Origin: Euwallacea fornicatus
Taxonomy: Eukaryota > Arthropoda > Insecta > Coleoptera > Curculionidae
Direction of reading: 5' to 3'
Length of the DNA: 64,000 nucleotides
Assembly (NCBI RefSeq): GCF_040115645.1
Contig: NC_089578.1
Location: 992,001 to 1,056,000, forward strand
Part shown: in pieces, positions 54,730 to 64,000 of the stretch
How positions within the stretch are numbered: the first letter of the stretch is position 1
How the letters are laid out: every line of letters begins with the position of its first letter
The notes under the pieces: model-generated
The model's input: only the letters and a program-made list of their open reading frames with translations
Told to the model about the DNA's origin: nothing
The model's database searches: none
Position numbers and translations under genes: made by a program

Positions 54730-55395
54730 TCAGTTCTTGGGAAAGAGAGCTGCAGACAGAACAAATGAATTCCCCAAAAAATGCGGCGCAGATCGGTCAT
54801 CGGTCGTTTCCATGAAGTAGCAAAGGGCCATCTGCGTCGTCCCGTGGTCATCCCGTCCGATCTCGCCGCATCGTCCCGTGCAGAGTTGCGGGGCCGCCCA
54901 TCGCCGCCGCGCAACACTGTCCCGTGGGTGTCCGCGAGCAGTTGCAAGTTCTTGAATGCGAAAAGAAACGAGTTTTTCCAATGCAGCGGCAACGCCGAAT
55001 CGCTGAAGCCTGCCCTCCGTCAATGTCGGGAGTTCGCTGACAGGTGACGTTGTCAATGTCGAAAGTTCGCTGACAGGTGACGTTGTCAATGTCAAAAGTT
55101 CGCTGACAGGTGACGTTGTCAATGTCAAAAGTTCGCTGACAGGTGACGTTGTCAAGTCGGGGGAGGGGGGCAAAATGGCGGCCATTTCGAAAATTAAGTT
55201 AAATTCGCTCCCCATCGACTGGAAAGTTGCGCGGGGAATGGATGCGTCTTTCACCTTTATTTTCTCGATTCGTGGCTCCTCTTCTCCAAAACTGATCAGC
55301 CGACTTAAGAACTGTTGTAAAATCCTTTTTATACAGACCGACCAAAGGTGTGAGAGTAAAAATGCGATTGTAATAGTAATTAGTTGGACCTTCAT
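54730..55395 (-). CDS. Doubtful 221-codon frame with signal-like start and 11-residue repeats
   Basis: The minus-strand ATG at 55395 has a favourable AAAA context and starts MKVQLITITIAFLLSHLW, a hydrophobic stretch like a signal peptide. About 70 residues on it has four repeats of TLTTSPVSELL, produced by the 33-bp minisatellite at 55020-55155; the C-terminal part is Arg-rich. No family is recognised and no introns or poly(A) signal support it. The minisatellite unit is divisible by three, so it keeps the frame, but this is weak evidence. I think it is more likely non-coding than coding. Confidence 0.15.
   Translation of the reverse strand: MKVQLITITIAFLLSHLWSVCIKRILQQFLSRLISFGEEEPRIEKIKVKDASIPRATFQSMGSEFNLIFEMAAILPPSPDLTTSPVSELLTLTTSPVSELLTLTTSPVSELSTLTTSPVSELPTLTEGRLQRFGVAAALEKLVSFRIQELATARGHPRDSVARRRWAAPQLCTGRCGEIGRDDHGTTQMALCYFMETTDDRSAPHFLGNSFVLSAALFPKN
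55020..55155. repeat. 33-bp minisatellite, ~4 copies
   Basis: Units of AGTTCGCTGACAGGTGACGT plus TGTCAATGTCAAA, nearly identical to each other. The high identity means recent tandem amplification. Confidence 0.9.
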
Positions 55396-55744
55396 TTTTA
55401 TTATCAACGATCGTTATTTAAGCCCGACGGACGATAGACTGGTTAACTCTGGCTACTCTTATCGCCAGGCTAGGAAAGGGGAAAAAAGCGCTAGCCTAGG
55501 CAATAATCATATTTAGGCCCAGCGAATAGGAACGCGCTTTGTTCATTGCTTTGGACTGAGTATTCCGACAAGAACGCCATTAAATTCGGTTTCGGAACGC
55601 CTTTAATTCGAGGCATCACTTGACCCGCGTTGCAATTTTGACAAATCGGCAATGTCGCGGCGCCAGCGGCGTGCGCAACATTTCGCGAAATAAACAAAAC
55701 GTTAAAATTCGGCATTCTTAATCCAATTTAGTGCCGCCTTCGAT
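55396..55744. other. Non-genic DNA, nothing recognised
   Basis: No supported feature. Confidence 0.5.
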
Positions 55745-56010
55745 TTTTTTTCTCTTTAAATTTTTTTCTGTTTAATTTTTTTCTGTTTATTTTTTTTCTG
55801 TTTAATTTTTTTCTGTTTAATTTTTTTCTGTTTAATTTTTTTCTGTTTAATTTTTTTCTGTTTAATTTTTTTTTCTTAGTTTTTTTTTTATTTTTTTTTT
55901 ATTTTTTTTTTTAAGTCGATGGCGCGGGGGTGGGATTCGAATCCGCGCGTTATCTCCGCTCGATGTGGGCAAATACGATTCATATCGCGAGACGCTACAC
56001 CCAAAACACT
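55745..56010 (-). mobile_element. Probable tRNA-derived SINE with tandem A-rich tail
   Basis: On the minus strand, GGTGTAGCGTCTCGCGATAT (box-A-like) is followed about 54 bases later by GGATTCGAATCCCACCCCCG, whose GATTCGAATCC matches box B (GGTTCRANNCC) with one mismatch, then GCGCCATCGACTT and an A-rich tail. The tail (55914 down to 55755) ends in about eight tandem units of ATTAAACAGAAAAAA (15 bp). A tRNA-like head plus an A-rich tandem tail is the standard SINE plan. A functional tRNA is unlikely because the acceptor stem does not pair. Target duplications were not identified. Confidence 0.5.
55755..55877. repeat. 15-bp tandem repeat
   Basis: About eight copies of TTTAATTTTTTTCTG, forming the tail of the putative SINE. 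Confidence 0.9.
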
Positions 56011-57269
56011 TTGCTACCGAAATGTTCAGTGAAAGTTGGACGTCTTATTTATTTAAAAGTTTCACAGACAAATGAATCTAATTACAGTTTTGCAAGATAT
56101 CGTTCCAAAGACTCCTAAATGAATTTCCTAAATGCACTTTTGAAGTTTTATGTTTCGTAATTTCAAATGAATTATCGTTTTTGTTGCCTAAAGTACATTT
56201 TGCTATTCATAAAGGATTCTACGTAAGATCGTCTTTTTTTGATACGAGTAAAATATGGAGCGAAACTTTAACGACTATAAATCTCCTCGCAAATACAAAG
56301 TACAATCGAGCTATTGACAAATTTAAATCATATTTTCCAAATATTGCGTAAACAAGTTTTAATCCTATATCCAAACCCATAAACATGATTAAGTAGCACG
56401 GGTCGCAGGAAGTCATTAACGCCTTTCAGGGACCAAATTGACATTCTACGAAAAATGTTACTCCTGATATAAATCACGAAGTTTAATCTTCAAAGTAAGC
56501 AGATTAACGAAATTTGCAAAATCGTAAATAACTGCTCGTAATTAGTCAAGATTTCAGACAGAGAAGGGATATAAATCAATTTTGGAACTTATTACTCCCA
56601 CTTGAATTTTGCTGCTATGAAAACTAGTTACTTAAAGTTTGTTTCGATGTTTTAAATAAATTAGCGTTTAAATATGTTAACGGAAGCTTTTGAATGTCTG
56701 CTTTAAGGGATTTTGATTAATTATGTGAAATATGTAACTCCGGTATGTGGAAGGTGAGTTACTACTTCAAACTGCATTATGTCCGGCATATTCAGATGCT
56801 GAAGTAATTAGTCAGATAAGTATTTCAAAACAGAGCCCAAAGGGCAACCAACATATTAATGAGTGACTAAATAATAAACAAGGAACTTGTTCCAGAGCAA
56901 ATTAAACTTCAGTGGACATACAGGGTAATTGCATCGAGTCGAACGTCGGAACACTGATATTATTTCGTAATTAAATTATTGTGTATTCCGGTTAAACACT
57001 TAATGCAAAGTTACGGTTTTAATTAAACTCCGATAGAGTTATTACTGTACTAAGCGTTTCCTTAGTGGCTTGTTTTAGGCCCTAGAGACAAAGCTTAACA
57101 TAAATGATTTGAGAATATAATATTGAGCATTTAGATGCGATTTCATTTATTAAAATTCGTTACGGTCGTAGAGAGGAACGGGAGTTCAAGGAGCCTCGGA
57201 GGGAATCAACTCGCGTTAGTTCGGGTTAATGAGGAGTCCCACTGAAACTGCTGACGAACGGCGTTTTAA
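56011..57269. other. AT-rich, unique-looking non-coding DNA
   Basis: No domain-bearing frame. One possible element end, ACATACAGGGTAATTGC, stands near 56917. Confidence 0.45.
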
Positions 57270-57710
57270 ACGGGACGTTTCGGAGGCGAGACCGGCCCTC
57301 GGTACTCGGTTCCGGTACGCCCCTGGAGTCGGACGTCGAGGCCCGCGGAATTTAAGATTGATAAAAAAAAGGACCCGCGCCAAAATATACAAATCCGTCT
57401 GCTGACCGCTGGGCACATAACAAGAGCGAACGCAACAGAAGAAACTAAAAGACATATACAGACGACAGAACAAATCGCACTCGGACTGATTACTCAGATA
57501 CGTCACCCCGACAACCCCCTACAGGACCCATCCCACCAACCACTGTACCACAGCATCAACGTGACAAGAACAACGGAAGGAATTCCGGACGCGCAAGCTA
57601 AATGGAAGGACAGCCCTGACAATTGGGCGATAGCAACCCCACTGTGTCTGACAAGACAGTCAAATCTCCAATTCCCCAATACAACCCCGATGGAGCACTA
57701 CAGCCCGTAA
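57270..57710 (+). CDS. Orphan open frame, 146 codons stop-to-stop, no start codon
   Basis: Between stops at 57267 and 57708 the plus frame is open. Its second half is Thr/Gln/Asn-rich and protein-like (IQIRLLTAGHITRANATEET, TTEQIALGLITQIRHPDNPL, KWKDSPDNWAIATPLCLTRQ). The DNA is A- and C-rich on the plus strand, unlike its neighbours but like some retroelement coding strands. The only Met is near the end, so if real it is an internal exon or a truncated element ORF. GTTAGTTCGGGTTA (57211), the motif found at LINE ends, lies just upstream. I recognise no family. Confidence 0.2.
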   Translation, partial: TGRFGGETGPRYSVPVRPWSRTSRPAEFKIDKKKDPRQNIQIRLLTAGHITRANATEETKRHIQTTEQIALGLITQIRHPDNPLQDPSHQPLYHSINVTRTTEGIPDAQAKWKDSPDNWAIATPLCLTRQSNLQFPNTTPMEHYSP

Positions 57711-57848
57711 ATGTCAATAGTGCAACTCATTCAAAATATTTCAGTTCCTTCCTCTCTTGGACAGTATGAAACACTCAGTTTAGTAATTTGCATCATGGGC
57801 AGAAAGACCAACAACGGTCGATAGCCCTTTTCCTTGTGGAAATAATTT

Positions 57849-57876
57849 TTATATATATATATATATATATGTATAT
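57849..57876. repeat. (TA)n microsatellite
   Basis: About 11 TA repeats directly before the tandem array. Confidence 0.9.
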
Positions 57877-57894
57877 AAAAGGACCCGGTGGCTG

Positions 57895-58965
57895 TAAAAT
57901 CCAGGGCGCAGCCGCAGACTTGGGAGCGATTCGTACTCTTTCCCCCCGAAACTCGGCACGCCCATGGGTACGGAATCGGGGGCGGCTGCAAAATTACCAG
58001 CGGGGCAGGCACCGTTTTTTGGCGAAATTTTGTCACTTTTAATATGTCAAATTTCAGAAGTCACATGTACAAATGCCATTCGCGTTTCTGAAACCCGGTT
58101 CCGGCACGCCCGTGAGTTTCAGTTTGAATGCCTTCGGGGTCTAGAACTGTCCAAAGATGGGGGCGGCCGCAAAACTGCGTGAAATCAGGGGTGTAGGTTG
58201 CGGTTTCTACCAGATTTAATAAGTTTTTTTTTTTTCCATTTAGAAGCACAAATGCCATTCGCGTTTCTGAAACTCGGTTCCGGCACGCCCATGGGTTTCA
58301 ATATAGATTTCCGTAGGATTTAAGACTGTCAACAGAAATGGGCGGCTGCGAAACTATGTAGAATCAGGGGTGCAAACACAGTTTTTTTTACGAAATTTAG
58401 TAACTTTTAATATTGTAAAATTTAGAAGTCAAACGTACAACTGCTATTTACCTTTCTGAAACTCCGTTCGGACACGCCCAAGGGTTTTAATATAAAATAC
58501 TATGAAGGGCAAGGTTAATGAAGGAGATCGGTAACAATAGAAATATGGAATGTGGAAAATCAAACGCGAAGCTGCAGCTCCCTAAATTGATTTATTAAAT
58601 TTTTGAATTGGAAATTTTACAAGGAAAATTTATAACTTCTTCCCACCCTCCCGAAACCCGGCTCCGGCGCGCCCATGGCTTTCAATGTAAAATTCCGTCG
58701 AGCAGAGGGATCGTAAATCAGGGGCGTAGCCGCAGCTTTTTGACGAGATTTATTAAATTTTTAAATTACAATTTTTTTATTAGATTAGATATTTTAATTT
58801 CATTAGATATGTCCGATTAGAAATTCTTCTCACTCCCCGAACCCGAACTTCGGTATGCGTTAACATAAAATTCATCAAAATTTAAGGTTAACGAAAGAAA
58901 TCTGTTGGCATCGGACTAACGAGTTTCAGTGGCGTGGCTGCACTTTTTCGAAATTGACCGCTTGT
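57895..58965 (+). repeat. Degenerate tandem array, ~185-bp monomers, ~6 copies
   Basis: The box CTGAAACTCGGTTCCGGCAC followed by GCCCATGGGTTTCA recurs with its GGCACGCC core near 57955, 58103, 58282, 58471, 58666 and (decayed) 58851; spacings are about 148, 179, 189, 195 and 185. Between boxes: GGGCGGCTGC-AAACT, ATCAGGGGCGTAGCCGCAG, TTTGACGAAATTTA and AGAAGTCA-ACGTACAAATGC. A further box lies at about 57305 (TCGGTTCCGGTACGCCC). The last unit has CAGTGGCGTGGCTGC, echoing the array at 22.4-24.2 kb. Frames 57888-58258 are array sequence. Confidence 0.75.
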
Positions 58966-59819
58966 AAATCCTGAAATATCTACATTTTACCCGGAATTGC
59001 CGATGACCCGGCCGTCCACTCCGAGTAATCAAAACGTGAATTTATTCCTCATTCGAGTCCGTCCTTGTGGTTTGGCCAAGCAACATCCACCAACTAAATT
59101 ACCAAACCTCCTCTGGTACTGCCGTAAGGTACAGCTAGGAAACAAATTGGCGTTTGAAAGGTATCAGACTCTTAATCTTGTCGGATAAATATTCATGAAA
59201 CGCCTCAACTTATTAGTACCTAAATCTCTACGATCTGGTGGAATTATCTTGACCGTGTGTAAACATGCACTTTAAGGGGGCGCCATTAGCGATACAAAAT
59301 AAAAAAAAACCTGCTACTTCCAAGAATATCTGCTACGGAGATCGCATATAGAAGACTGGAGATCTGCTGAGGGCTCTCTCATTAGAATTATCTGTTCACA
59401 TTGTGAGAGGTCGGTCTGCCCTAGAGCCGCAGAGACGGAGGAATTAGATGTCCACGTCATCTACGGGGACCTCTTTCGAAAACGCCACATTTGATCCGTT
59501 TGACCAAATTAAATTAAGCAATAATAATTTATTAAAACAAAGCCGGCTCCATTATGGGATTATCCCCGGGGGATATTAATTTAGATTTTCGTTGTATTAC
59601 ACGTTTTGTTTTTGCCACATTAGACTAAGCAAATTAAGTTTCCCGGATTTGCGGGATTTATTATATAACACAAATTGAACCTGGCATGCATGATAATAAC
59701 GTCTCTATCTCTCGAAATTACTGGAGCGTGGTAAACCGGTTTGAAACTTACAAATCGAACCGTGTTGTTCGTCTATTCGACAAAAGTGCTTGTGAGAAGA
59801 TTTTATTATAAACAAGCGC
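58966..59819. other. Non-genic DNA, nothing recognised
   Basis: A 63-codon frame at 58997-59188 has no known domain. Confidence 0.45.
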
Positions 59820-60230
59820 GCAAATGGGTCTTTCGAGGGGGGCGCTTTCGGGGAGCCCCGCGCGCGAATTTCAGGGGAGTCGCCCCGGAAGTTAAAGTTC
59901 GCAACGTGGAGTTTTTTCGAAATTTCGGTAATCGGCGCGGGCCTCGAGGCCGAAAATTAAAAAACAAAAAAAACAAAAAAAAAACAAAATCGAAACGCGG
60001 GGGGCGCGCGCCGTCTAATCGACTCGACTGCCCTGTCGACGGTTTTGAGAACGGAGAAGGGACGAATTGACCCCGTGTCGGGAACCCGATTTAAGCGGGG
60101 CAAGAAGTTTCCCCGCCAATTTGTCAGGAATTCGACGAACGGGGCAATAATGGAGAGCGCGGGCCCGTGCGCCCCCTCGCGGCGGGACGGACGCGAAGGA
60201 GTCGCCGGTTATAATTTAAAACTCAAAATT
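59820..60230. other. CpG-rich block
   Basis: About 400 bases of CG-rich DNA split by an A-rich run at 59957-59988. The frame 59741-60070 reads it as Arg/Gly-rich sequence ending in a Lys run; not recognised. Confidence 0.3.
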
Positions 60231-61990
60231 GAAACAAAACCGAATTAGAAACGGCGTTGTTGCACTATTGAACAAAGGAAAATAAATTTCCCGCAACTCG
60301 AAAACGTGGTCTTTGGCAATACCAACATAAATCATGTTGTTGGTTAAGTCGGGATTATAAACTGTCTCAGTTTTATTAAGAAAGAGATTGCAGAACCCAA
60401 TAAAGTAATAAATGTCTTGTGTAACACATCTCCCCTTCTCTTGATTTATTGCGACCTATTTATTTAGGGGCGTAATTGTAGTTAAAAAGATTGAGGCGGC
60501 AGGGGGAGGGGGGCGGGGGGGCTCTATAAAGAACTCATTCATTATTTGTACCTGTTTGGGGGCTTGATAAGATGGTTATCAGTGAATTATTTGCTTGCGC
60601 CCACTCGGCATTTCTAATGCTTAACAGTAAATTGAATTCCCCCGAGTCATATATAATGTTGCAAACTTGTAACTTGGGGGGTAATTAATTCACCCGGAAT
60701 ATTAAGCTCCATTTCGCATTGTTTAGGCCCAGAAATCCCTCTCAGCGCCGCGAATTTCTTCCAATTCTTGCCGAGAGCCACGGCCGCACGCACGCAGAAC
60801 CGGCACCCTGTTTGCGACTCCTCCTGTATAAGTATTTCCCCAAAGAATCAAAGCTAATTTTGTATATATTTCTACTCCTCGTTTAACGCTGAGCTAATAT
60901 TACCAAAAGAGTTTCATTAAATACATTTCCATGCGCAAATATTATACTTGAACTGTATTAAGTTAGAGCAAATATTGAGCCGGCTCTATACTTGCTAATT
61001 GAAAAGCTTTTCTTGCAGAACGATTTTCGAACCTCGCGTAAGAATATGGGAGGAAGAAAAGAGATAAAAATAAAAATTAAAAACATGGTAAACAAGGTTG
61101 AGTTATTAAAGGCAAATATTTATGTTTTATTAGGTTCCTATTCTATTCGTGTTTATTCGAGCGTTCTTATATTACGTCGATGTTTCAAAACTAAATATTT
61201 TATTAATCCGGTTTTGCAACGATGAACAAAGTCATTTAAATTACACATAACACGTATCGGGGAGTGTCGTGGGGTAAAAAAGCAACGTCCGAACGGCCGC
61301 TGTGGCGTAATCGACGCGGGCACAAAGAAATCAAAGAACGAAGTCCTCCGCAGCGGCGATGAACGCACGGTAATTGAGCATCGCTCTTGAGGCCTCAAAG
61401 TGAAACTCAAAACAGAGACGAAGAGTGGCATTTCCCCCTCGGAAGCGACGGCAATAATGTCATACCTATTTTCACTTTCTGCCTAGATCTGAATAACGAA
61501 ATTGGATTCGTAAAACTTAATTTGTAATAAATTATAAAACTTTCTCAAAATAACATTTTCTCTCCTTAAATAATATTTTATTCGGAGTTTGGCCTTTGAG
61601 AATTATGACAAAGTTATAAATTTCAGTTTGTACGTAAATAAAGTTGAAATTGATAAAATATTGCTAAAGTTTGTCGGATGAAAATTGCATCCATGCATTA
61701 TTCATGCTGAACCTAACTATATGAAGAGTTTTCAAAGTTTGCCAGATCACGGAGCGGGGTTGGGGGATGTAGAGAGATTTTAAAAGAAGGTCAGGGCTGT
61801 AATAAAGGAAATATCTCCATAAGACGGAGCTTTTAAGGGTCACCAAGCGAACGCTTGGTACTGGTTCGTACGATTTAATTAGAGCAAACGTCGGAGCAAA
61901 AACTGGTAGAAACCCGAGCCTCGAGGAGTCTACGGTTCGAACCTCGGAGGGATTAAAAGTTGGGGGGCGCGTTTTAATTAGAAATTCCAA
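60231..61990. other. AT-rich, unique-looking non-coding DNA
   Basis: A G-rich tract lies at 60497-60523. Frames 61153-61431 and 61664-61990 (minus) are not recognised. No element ends are evident except a weak CTCCTGTATA near 60825. Confidence 0.45.
60497..60523 (+). repeat. G-rich tract
   Basis: AGGGGGAGGGGGGCGGGGGG. Confidence 0.8.
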
Positions 61991-62880
61991 AAATGGTGCT
62001 CCGAAGGAAGTTTCCCACGTTGCCGGAGCTGCAGACCTCGACGTTCCCGACGGTACAGCTTGGCACCGTCGAGGTTTGCCGTTCCGACAAACCGGTCAGA
62101 GTCCCTTTTTGGAACTACGAATCTGCCTTTACCTCTCAGATACGGAAAGAATTCGAACAGAACGTCGAATGGAAATTGGACGAAAGTTTCAAACGAGACC
62201 GTCCTATCTATTAAGCGTTAGAACAGTTCAATGGCGATTTTCCAGTTCCGCGGAAACGATTGAACTCCGATTGAATTATCAAAATTACGGTGGGCAGCCA
62301 CTTGCCACATCTCGCCAATTTCCCGAGAATCTCCGGAGCAACTGGTACCAAGAGAGGGTTTTCAGCGACCTCTCTACGGATTCGGGGAGTCGGCAATTGG
62401 CACTACCAATCGCACATGGTAATCCATGGCAGATTACCGTCCGACTTTTGCAGAACCTGTGCTCCATCGCGCCTCCACGCAGTCGATTCACGTTTCCTCA
62501 CAAGTCTCGGCAAAAACTCATTGACCGATTTTGAAGTCGAGGGTCCGATCGTCGGACCCTCGACTTCAAAATCGGCCAGTTCTCACGGTCAAACTTCAAC
62601 CATTTATTCACGACAACATTCTGCCCTGCGCCCTCGGGACGCCTGCAGTGACGAGAACACGCCCCCAACGTGCGAACTGCCACTGTTTGACGTCTCCCCG
62701 TCGACGCTCTGGTTCGGATTGTCTTTCTTGCTTCTTTCAAATGAATGCGACGAAGATGGAGAGCGCGCAGCACCGTCCGGAGCAGCGGGCGCAAACGGAC
62801 GGCCGCTTCTCCGGCGAGGGGCGGGCACCGCCTGCACGGTCGGTGTATTCGATCTGGTCGCGAGGGTGTTCCACGCGTAG
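61991..62880. other. GC-balanced region with overlapping unrecognised frames
   Basis: Frames 62290-62880 (plus, 196 codons), 62531-62986 (plus), 62498-62959 (minus, 153) and others overlap, partly because of the perfect hairpin at 62525-62575. One short minus-strand stretch (RPSVCARCSGRCCALSIFVA, about 62750-62815) looks protein-like, with a possible acceptor (CCGTGCAG) about 20 codons upstream of its end region. Nothing is identified. Confidence 0.25.
62525..62575. repeat. Perfect hairpin: 24-bp arms, 3-base loop
   Basis: 62525-62548 is the exact reverse complement of 62552-62575 around TCG. The arms carry GAAGTCGAGGGTCCGA and its mirror. It is perfect although the flanks show no other inverted similarity. 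Confidence 0.9.
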
Positions 62881-64000
62881 CAGGAGTTTTCAGAAATTTT
62901 TCCAAAAAATATGTCGCGAATTTTACATTTTCACGAGAAAGAGAGCAATCGACCTGCACCTACAGTTCTCTTTATTACTTTATTAGTTGGACAACAAAGT
63001 TAAAATTGTAATTATAAAGCAGGGCGAATTTTTCAAGCTAAAGCGAGCAATAAAACCATGGCGGACTTGTTCCCGGTGCTGTGATGTCACAATTATGTAT
63101 TAATATGCGTTAATATTAAACAGGTTTGCACTCTGGAGAGCAAGAAAAAGTCCCTAATAAGCATTATTAGAGAAGATTACTGGTACAATAATGCAAGTAA
63201 GAGGTATTCTCGAATCTGTACCTATACGATTTAAAATGATACCTACTAAAAAGATCGTAAAAAATGATAGCCAATCCTTAACACTCTCTGGATTTTACGG
63301 CCGATTAGCAATAAAAATATCAATTGGGTTAACGATTTAAGTACACGGTTTTGGCTTTCCACATTCTTGATTTTACGTTTATAGTTTAATGCACGCTCGC
63401 CTTAATGGAAAAACGAAAATGACAATTTAAGTGCATTGTCAGTTCCTTTAGAGGGCAATAAAAACATCTCATATTTTTAAAAAATTTAGATTTTAATTAT
63501 CCCCATTCGTTCGAGCAAGTGTTGAGCCGCGCTTGCAAGCTACCAGTGAAGGGGGTTCAGAAGGGGCGGGATGCCGCTGAATCCTCTTCAGCGTCCCTAC
63601 ATTCGGTTTGGAGAAGAGAAAAATCAAACCGAGAGTAAATAAAGAGTTTGGCAATTTTTAAGGCTTTAGAGAATTTATTATTGTCGTTGCGCTGAGCGTC
63701 CCTCGGGGTAAACAAAGTTCCCGCGAAAAAATCCCCCTGCAGCTTCAAAATTCAAAACTAAACCGGCGAAGCCGCTGCGGTCTTCGACCGAAAAATCGTG
63801 CTAAAGTGCGTGCGACCGAACTCAAAAGTCCACTCTTCGAGGACTTCCAGGGCTCATTGAGGAATGTAATTCCGGCGAATTCTTCAATTAAGGGGAATCC
63901 TTCCAGAATGAATTAGCGATTACAGCCGTATACGTACCTTAATTACAATACTGAAGCCCTCCGTAATTAAGAAAATACCTTCAAAAATCGAACAGAAATA
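62881..64000. other. AT-rich non-coding DNA, nothing recognised
   Basis: No domain-bearing frame, RNA gene or clear repeat is visible to the end of the window. Confidence 0.5.

Noticed and set aside
55915..56010. Functional tRNA gene
   Set aside because: The T-arm-like block is present, but the acceptor arm does not pair and the spacing to box A is long. A SINE head fits better.
61925..61950. GGTTCGAACC resembling a tRNA box B
   Set aside because: No box A at a suitable distance and no acceptor-stem pairing; it is a simple palindromic TTCGAA.
62290..62880. 196-codon plus-strand frame
   Set aside because: It runs through the perfect hairpin and overlaps a 153-codon minus frame and others; no recognisable family.
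1..64000. Bacterial-type features (operons, Shine-Dalgarno sites, rRNA, phage)
   Set aside because: None seen. Gene-poor, transposon-rich DNA with mariner, LINE and SINE relics points to an insect nuclear genome.

Overview
This window looks like gene-poor nuclear DNA of an insect. The evidence is: no compact gene order, no convincing full-length protein gene, AT-rich sequence without obvious CpG loss, short (about 74 bp) candidate introns, Tc1/mariner relics of the types common in insects, an R1-clade-like LINE 3' end, and dozens of ends of the form TACAGGGTGTC or its complement GACACCCTGTA. The order of insect cannot be fixed from this sequence. Almost all six-frame ORFs are chance frames or shadows of transposon DNA. 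All alignments reported here were made by eye, so boundaries are good to about 5-20 bases at clear TA/TIR ends and worse elsewhere.

Layout. 0-14 kb is a chain of terminal-inverted-repeat (TIR) elements and transposase scraps: a TIR element with a transposase tail (735-1540), a 29-bp minisatellite (3315-3467), a near-spacerless snapback (3561-4073), a transposase tail (5625-5845), a nested foldback with GGCCCGCC ends (7041-8192), a long-TIR element (8821-9753), and an element carrying a transposase tail between ~270-bp TIRs (12669-13686). At 16.6-17.0 kb lies the best host-gene candidate: a minus-strand terminal exon with a splice acceptor, stop and AATAAA. 17-29 kb holds a mariner copy split by two nested TIR elements (20686-22100), a degenerate ~170-bp tandem array split by another element (22430-24160), a second snapback (24519-25139), a second mariner relic (26797-27497), and a concentric nest of inverted repeats (27510-29130).

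30-43 kb contains CpG-rich blocks, another transposase tail, a second degenerate array split by two tandem LINE 3' ends that sit on a repeated GGTTAGTTCGGG-type motif (33484-34113), and two abutting TIR elements (35817-37486). From about 43.9 to 50.05 kb there is a large, diverged inverted duplication: arms of about 1.7 kb around a 2.8-kb centre. 50-64 kb is mostly quiet, with further element ends, a 33-bp minisatellite, a probable tRNA-derived SINE with a 15-bp tandem tail (55745-56010), an orphan 146-codon open frame (57270-57710), and a third degenerate array of ~185-bp monomers (57895-58965).

The common theme is inverted-repeat DNA. Several unrelated-looking families share TACAGGGTGT ends. 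The same transposase C-terminus (around the WPPRSPDL motif) recurs at six places, in at least two cases between such ends. This suggests that one Tc1/mariner-type (DUF4817-like) lineage generated, by internal deletion, much of the non-autonomous foldback DNA seen here. Later elements repeatedly sit inside, and sometimes at the centre of, earlier palindromes.
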